This document shows, in pieces, positions 61,127 through 64,000 of a DNA stretch of 64,000 nucleotides (the stretch's first letter is position 1; each line of letters starts with the position of its first letter). Under the pieces are notes generated by a model. The model had not been told where the DNA came from. It searched no databases and saw nothing but the letters and a program-made list of their open reading frames with translations. The stretch covers positions 108,945-172,944 of the forward strand of contig JAEYGZ010000028.1 of assembly GCA_023409535.1 (NCBI GenBank), given 5' to 3'. The translations under genes were made by a program, and so were the position numbers. The DNA comes from Bacillota bacterium (GTDB taxonomy: Bacteria > Bacillota > Clostridia > Lachnospirales > Lachnospiraceae).

Positions 61127-61564
61127 CTACTCAAAGTCATCAGGCTGTCTGAGAATATTTAAAGAATAACTATTTGCAATACATTCAAATGCACCATCTT
61201 TAAAATAAAACAAGTAATGTTTATACTTCTTACTGCTATCAATTTCATTTCGTAATAATATAGCATCAGGGAAATTGGTTCTCCAATCCGAATCTTCAAT
61301 TTCATAAAATTCTCCCCATTTAACCCCGAATTCTTTATATCTGCTTTGCCCGAAGCAGTAAAAGCCTTCATCGTTAGGACTTCCGTATCTATATTGAATG
61401 CAATTATAAAAAGTCACTATTCCTTTATCGCCCTCAGCATACTCTGAAAATTCAAAAGCATTAAGATAAAAAGAAACTATTACATCATTATTCTGAACTT
61501 TAATTTCTACATCCGGAGAGTTAGGTTCCGCATTCCAATTATCATTTATTTGTATAAACCGCAT
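61127..61564 (-). CDS. Small protein of unknown function
   Basis: 145 residues, acidic, mostly beta by its alternating pattern (VEIKVQNNDVIVSFYLNAFE, YCFGQSRYKEFGVKWGEFYE, KKYKHYLFYFKDGAFECIAN). No signal peptide or membrane span. TAGGAGG directly precedes the ATG, so it is translated well. Small acidic beta proteins of this kind include polymorphic-toxin immunity proteins, but no toxin gene is adjacent, so that is only a guess. Confidence 0.75.
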   Translation of the reverse strand: MRFIQINDNWNAEPNSPDVEIKVQNNDVIVSFYLNAFEFSEYAEGDKGIVTFYNCIQYRYGSPNDEGFYCFGQSRYKEFGVKWGEFYEIEDSDWRTNFPDAILLRNEIDSSKKYKHYLFYFKDGAFECIANSYSLNILRQPDDFE

Positions 61565-61700
61565 GGTTCTTCCTCCTATTAAACTAGAGTTATTTAAAAG
61601 TACCCGGACCAGTTCTATCTTACACTATTTCTTTTAAAAAATTTTTAAATGGATACATTTATGCTTGCTTGTCCACTTCAATATTAAAGTTTCGTATCTA

Positions 61701-63329
61701 TTATAATAATCTCAGCTTTTTTGCAAATCCTACTATCATTTTTCCATTTGGTAAAATAATAAGTTCACTTTCGTTTATACCACCAAGCTTTATGACTATT
61801 ATGCTATAAAAGGGAATTGCGATCATTATAGCTGATAAAATCGAAATCATATTGTTTTTACATACAACATAGAGAAGTATATATAATAATCTTGCAATCA
61901 GGCCCATAATGGCTGAAGCTGCAAGGGGTATCATAAAATTGTTCCGTATGTTCAATTTGTATCCTAAACTTTTACTTATTGAACATCCATTAAGAACACA
62001 CATAAGGAAGGAATAGACGATTGCAGCTATAGTAAGTGCATATAGGTTCCAACCGGTAAATAATAATATTACCACAAGTACCGTTGTCTGAATAATAAGC
62101 GATATCAGAGCATTTATAACCGGAAGATTTACTTTATTAATTCCTTGGAGAACGGCATTGGTTACTGTTGACAGGGAATAAAAAATAACAGTAATACTAA
62201 GGAGGCAAAGTAATCCGGATGCTTGTGTTAACGTATCCTTATCTGGAAATAGGATCTGAACGATTGGTCTTGAGAGAACGGCAAGCCCAACTGCCGATGG
62301 TATTGAAATTAGCATTACAGTTCGAATAGCCACATCGATTTTATGATTCGTATCTTTTATATTTCCAAGAGAATAGGTTCCTGAAATACTCGGTAATATT
62401 GAAGCTGATAAAGCAGAGGCAAGCGCTATCGGAATATTGGCAATAACAACTGCTTCTCCTGCAAAAATACCATATTGAGCTGCAACCATCTCTTCTTGAA
62501 AGCCTTTTAAATAAATAAGTATTTTGGTGTAAATTGTTTGATTTAAGGCTGTACTTAAATTATAAATAAATGTACTCAATATAATAGGAGTGATTGTGAA
62601 AAAAATTCGCCTTAACACTTCCCTATACGGTTCCGTCGGATTATTTAAATCCCTTTGAATCCGTTTTTTAATGAAACCTTTATTAAGAAGATATAATATC
62701 AATATGAATAAAAGTGCGATCAGTACGCCTGCACCAGTTCCAATTGCGCTTCCAACTGCACCGTATATTGCTTGAGTGGTGGGATCTGACCGGTTAACTG
62801 CCTTCATAAAAAGATATGCTGCCGATATGCTGACCACTGCATTAAAAATTTGTTCAAAGATCTGAGATAAGGAAGTCTGAAGCATGGTATTATGTGCCTG
62901 AAAGTATCCTCTAAATACACCTAAAAGACCTGACAGGAAAATAGTAGGGGCAAAAACCCGGAGAACGATCACTGAGTTTTTTTCTACCAATAAACTCGAA
63001 CAAAAAAAGGTTAAAAGACTTGCCAGCCCGCCTACTATAAAAACATATATAATGGCACAATGGAAAAGTCTTTGCGCATTCTTGTATTCTTTTAGAATTA
63101 ACTTTTTAGCCATTTCTTTTGAAATGGCCGATGGAATGCTATAAGAAGACACCAGAAGTATGATTGCATAAATATTGTAGGCGGTACTATAATAACCAAG
63201 ACCTTCTATACCAAGGAGTTCAGTTAACGGACGTCTATATAAAATCCCGATGATTCTGCATATAATACCTGCTATGGCAAGTATTCCTGCCTGTTTTATC
63301 ATACTATTTTTTCTAATTTGTTTTGACAT
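61701..63329 (-). CDS. SpoVB/MurJ-type polysaccharide or lipid-linked precursor flippase
   Basis: 542 residues, about 14 membrane helices. The N-terminus SMIKQAGILAIAGIICRIIG, then ILYRRPLTELLGIEGLGYYS matches the YtgP/SpoVB-like MVF family, as do SSYSIPSAISKEMAKKL, FRGYFQAHNTMLQTSLSQIF, EQIFNAVV and VLQGINKVNLPVINALIS. These proteins flip lipid-linked peptidoglycan or polysaccharide precursors across the membrane; some act in spore cortex formation. Single minus-strand gene ahead of no obvious partner; tRNA genes lie upstream. Confidence 0.88.
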   Translation of the reverse strand: MSKQIRKNSMIKQAGILAIAGIICRIIGILYRRPLTELLGIEGLGYYSTAYNIYAIILLVSSYSIPSAISKEMAKKLILKEYKNAQRLFHCAIIYVFIVGGLASLLTFFCSSLLVEKNSVIVLRVFAPTIFLSGLLGVFRGYFQAHNTMLQTSLSQIFEQIFNAVVSISAAYLFMKAVNRSDPTTQAIYGAVGSAIGTGAGVLIALLFILILYLLNKGFIKKRIQRDLNNPTEPYREVLRRIFFTITPIILSTFIYNLSTALNQTIYTKILIYLKGFQEEMVAAQYGIFAGEAVVIANIPIALASALSASILPSISGTYSLGNIKDTNHKIDVAIRTVMLISIPSAVGLAVLSRPIVQILFPDKDTLTQASGLLCLLSITVIFYSLSTVTNAVLQGINKVNLPVINALISLIIQTTVLVVILLFTGWNLYALTIAAIVYSFLMCVLNGCSISKSLGYKLNIRNNFMIPLAASAIMGLIARLLYILLYVVCKNNMISILSAIMIAIPFYSIIVIKLGGINESELIILPNGKMIVGFAKKLRLL

Positions 63330-63435
63330 AAATATAAGCCTGCTCTCATGGCCAAATTAACATCGGTTACCAATGCAAACAATTATAACATACGAAATAT
63401 GGATAATAAACTAAAATTTCCATATAAACAAAAAA

Positions 63436-63468
63436 TCCCTAAACCTCAGTATTTTCAAGGTTTAGAGA
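63436..63468 (-). terminator. Terminator after tRNA-Cys
   Basis: On the minus strand TCTCTAAACCT (63468-63458) pairs with AGGTTTAGGGA (63446-63436), followed by TTTTTTG. It lies 13 nt past the tRNA 3' end. Confidence 0.85.
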
Positions 63469-63480
63469 CCATTCTTCGAG

Positions 63481-63551
63481 AGGCGACAACCAGATTTGAA
63501 CTGGTGATCAGGGTGTTGCAGACCCATGCCTTACCACTTGGCTATGTCGCC
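63481..63551 (-). tRNA. tRNA-Cys (anticodon GCA)
   Basis: Cloverleaf read on the minus strand: acceptor GGCGACA/TGTCGCC with discriminator T, D-arm with GCCAAGTGGTAAGGC, anticodon loop CTGCAAC (GCA), T-arm ACCAG-TTCAAAT-CTGGT. No CCA is encoded. One T-T mismatch closes the anticodon stem. Confidence 0.92.
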
Positions 63552-63671
63552 GTATTTAATTGCGGAACAGTGTATTTATTATAACAATCCAGCCTTGATA
63601 CGTCAAGGTAAAAATCCGCTAAACTGGCTATTTTTACATCTTTGTATCGCTTATTCAGACTGAATTACCAG

Positions 63672-63743
63672 CTCCCCGAGTAGGGCTCGAACCTACAACC
63701 CCACGGTTAACAGCCGTGTGCTCTACCATTGAGCTATCGAGGA
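63672..63743 (-). tRNA. tRNA-Asn (anticodon GTT)
   Basis: On the minus strand acceptor TCCTCGA/TCGGGGA (one G-T pair) with discriminator G, D-arm AGCTCAATGGTAGAGC, anticodon loop CTGTTAA (GTT), T-arm with GGTTCGAGCCC. No CCA is encoded. Lies between the 23S rRNA and tRNA-Cys. Confidence 0.93.
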
Positions 63744-63806
63744 ATAATTGAACAATTGAAATACCTGTCTATTCAACTCTATAATACTATTATATCCTCA
63801 CAATAG

Positions 63807-63843
63807 AAAAAACAGAAATCCTGCTTAAGGCTTTTCTGTTTTT
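63807..63843 (-). terminator. Terminator-like hairpin after 23S rRNA
   Basis: AAAAACAGAAA / TTTCTGTTTTT arms around a 14-nt loop, with T/A runs on both sides, about 70 bp past the 23S end. Bidirectional by sequence. Confidence 0.7.
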
Positions 63844-63913
63844 AGATTGACAAAATACTACACACGAAAATGTAACATCCAAACTAACGAACTTTGTTCG
63901 CAACAAACCTTCT

Positions 63914-64000
63914 TAGGTCAAGCCCTCGACCTATTAGTAACAGTCAGCTCCATGCGTTACCGCACTTCCACCTCTGTCCTATCTACCTGGTAGTCCTCCA
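63914..64000 (-). rRNA. 23S ribosomal RNA, 3' end only
   Basis: On the minus strand the sequence TACCAGGTAGATAGGACAGA, then GGTGGAAGTGCGGTAACGCATGGAGCTGACTGTTACTAATAGGTCGAGGGCTTGACC, is the conserved 3' end of bacterial 23S rRNA (compare GCGTTGAGCTAACCGGTACTAATGA). The 5' side runs off the window. The 3' boundary is approximate. Confidence 0.93.

Noticed and set aside
63348..63584. 78-residue plus-strand open frame
   Set aside because: It lies over tRNA-Cys and its terminator on the opposite strand.
1..64000. CRISPR arrays, prophage, integrase or complete insertion sequence
   Set aside because: No regular spaced repeats, phage structural genes, integrase or transposase were found on either strand.

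Overview
The window reads as chromosomal DNA from a low-to-moderate GC, spore-lineage Firmicute, most like the plant-polysaccharide-degrading Lachnospiraceae (Lachnoclostridium/Anaerocolumna type). The grounds are strong AGGAGG ribosome-binding sites, an rpsF-ssb-rpsR operon, YesM/YesN-type two-component systems beside sugar ABC transporters, a SpoVB/MurJ-type flippase, and many LacI/AraC/MerR/PadR/XRE regulators. The taxon is an inference from gene content; no marker gene is complete (only the 3' end of a 23S rRNA lies at the right edge).

Layout. 1-4.2 kb: a ribose/galactose-type sugar ABC transporter (ATPase cut by the left edge, lipoprotein binding protein), a Gfo/Idh/MocA dehydrogenase and a divergent AraC regulator. 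4.2-8.7 kb: a gene remnant with striking palindromes, the rpsR-ssb-rpsF operon, a PadR regulator with its membrane partner, and inorganic pyrophosphatase. 8.8-11.6 kb: a compact agr-like signalling locus. It holds a LytTR response regulator and GHKL kinase, flanked on both sides by short transcription units. Each unit is headed by the same pair of direct repeats 21 bp apart placed 20 bp before a -35 box. The left unit looks like a non-coding RNA rich in anti-Shine-Dalgarno motifs; the right one encodes a 16-residue peptide that forms a perfectly segregated amphipathic helix. This is the best candidate for an undescribed system here. 11.7-17.8 kb: an unknown protein with a YghZ-type aldo-keto reductase, a nucleotidyltransferase preceded by a 6-codon leader ORF and hairpin, an Nramp metal transporter and an ABC exporter.

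17.9-32.8 kb: plant-glycan utilisation. One operon has a GH127 beta-L-arabinofuranosidase, a binding protein and two permeases, with a divergent LacI regulator and operators. The next has a YesM/YesN-type system, binding protein, two permeases and a GH5 hydrolase. 33-39 kb: small regulators (MarR, XRE, MerR, XRE with membrane protein), a shortened MFS transporter, a lipoprotein and a DUF2785 protein. Several promoters there carry clear operator dyads.

39-61 kb: GH3 beta-glucosidase, a DUF5060/apiosidase-like hydrolase, two metallo-beta-lactamase-fold paralogues, then two paralogous modules. Each module has a binding protein with two Lpl-type permeases facing a histidine kinase and an AraC-type response regulator. 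The second module also holds an alpha/beta-hydrolase and a nucleoside-hydrolase-like protein. 61-64 kb: an unknown small protein, the flippase, tRNA-Cys, tRNA-Asn and the 3' end of a 23S rRNA, all on the minus strand.

All functions are assigned by reading motifs; no database search was run. Starts were moved from the longest open frame to the methionine with the best Shine-Dalgarno sequence where the two disagreed.
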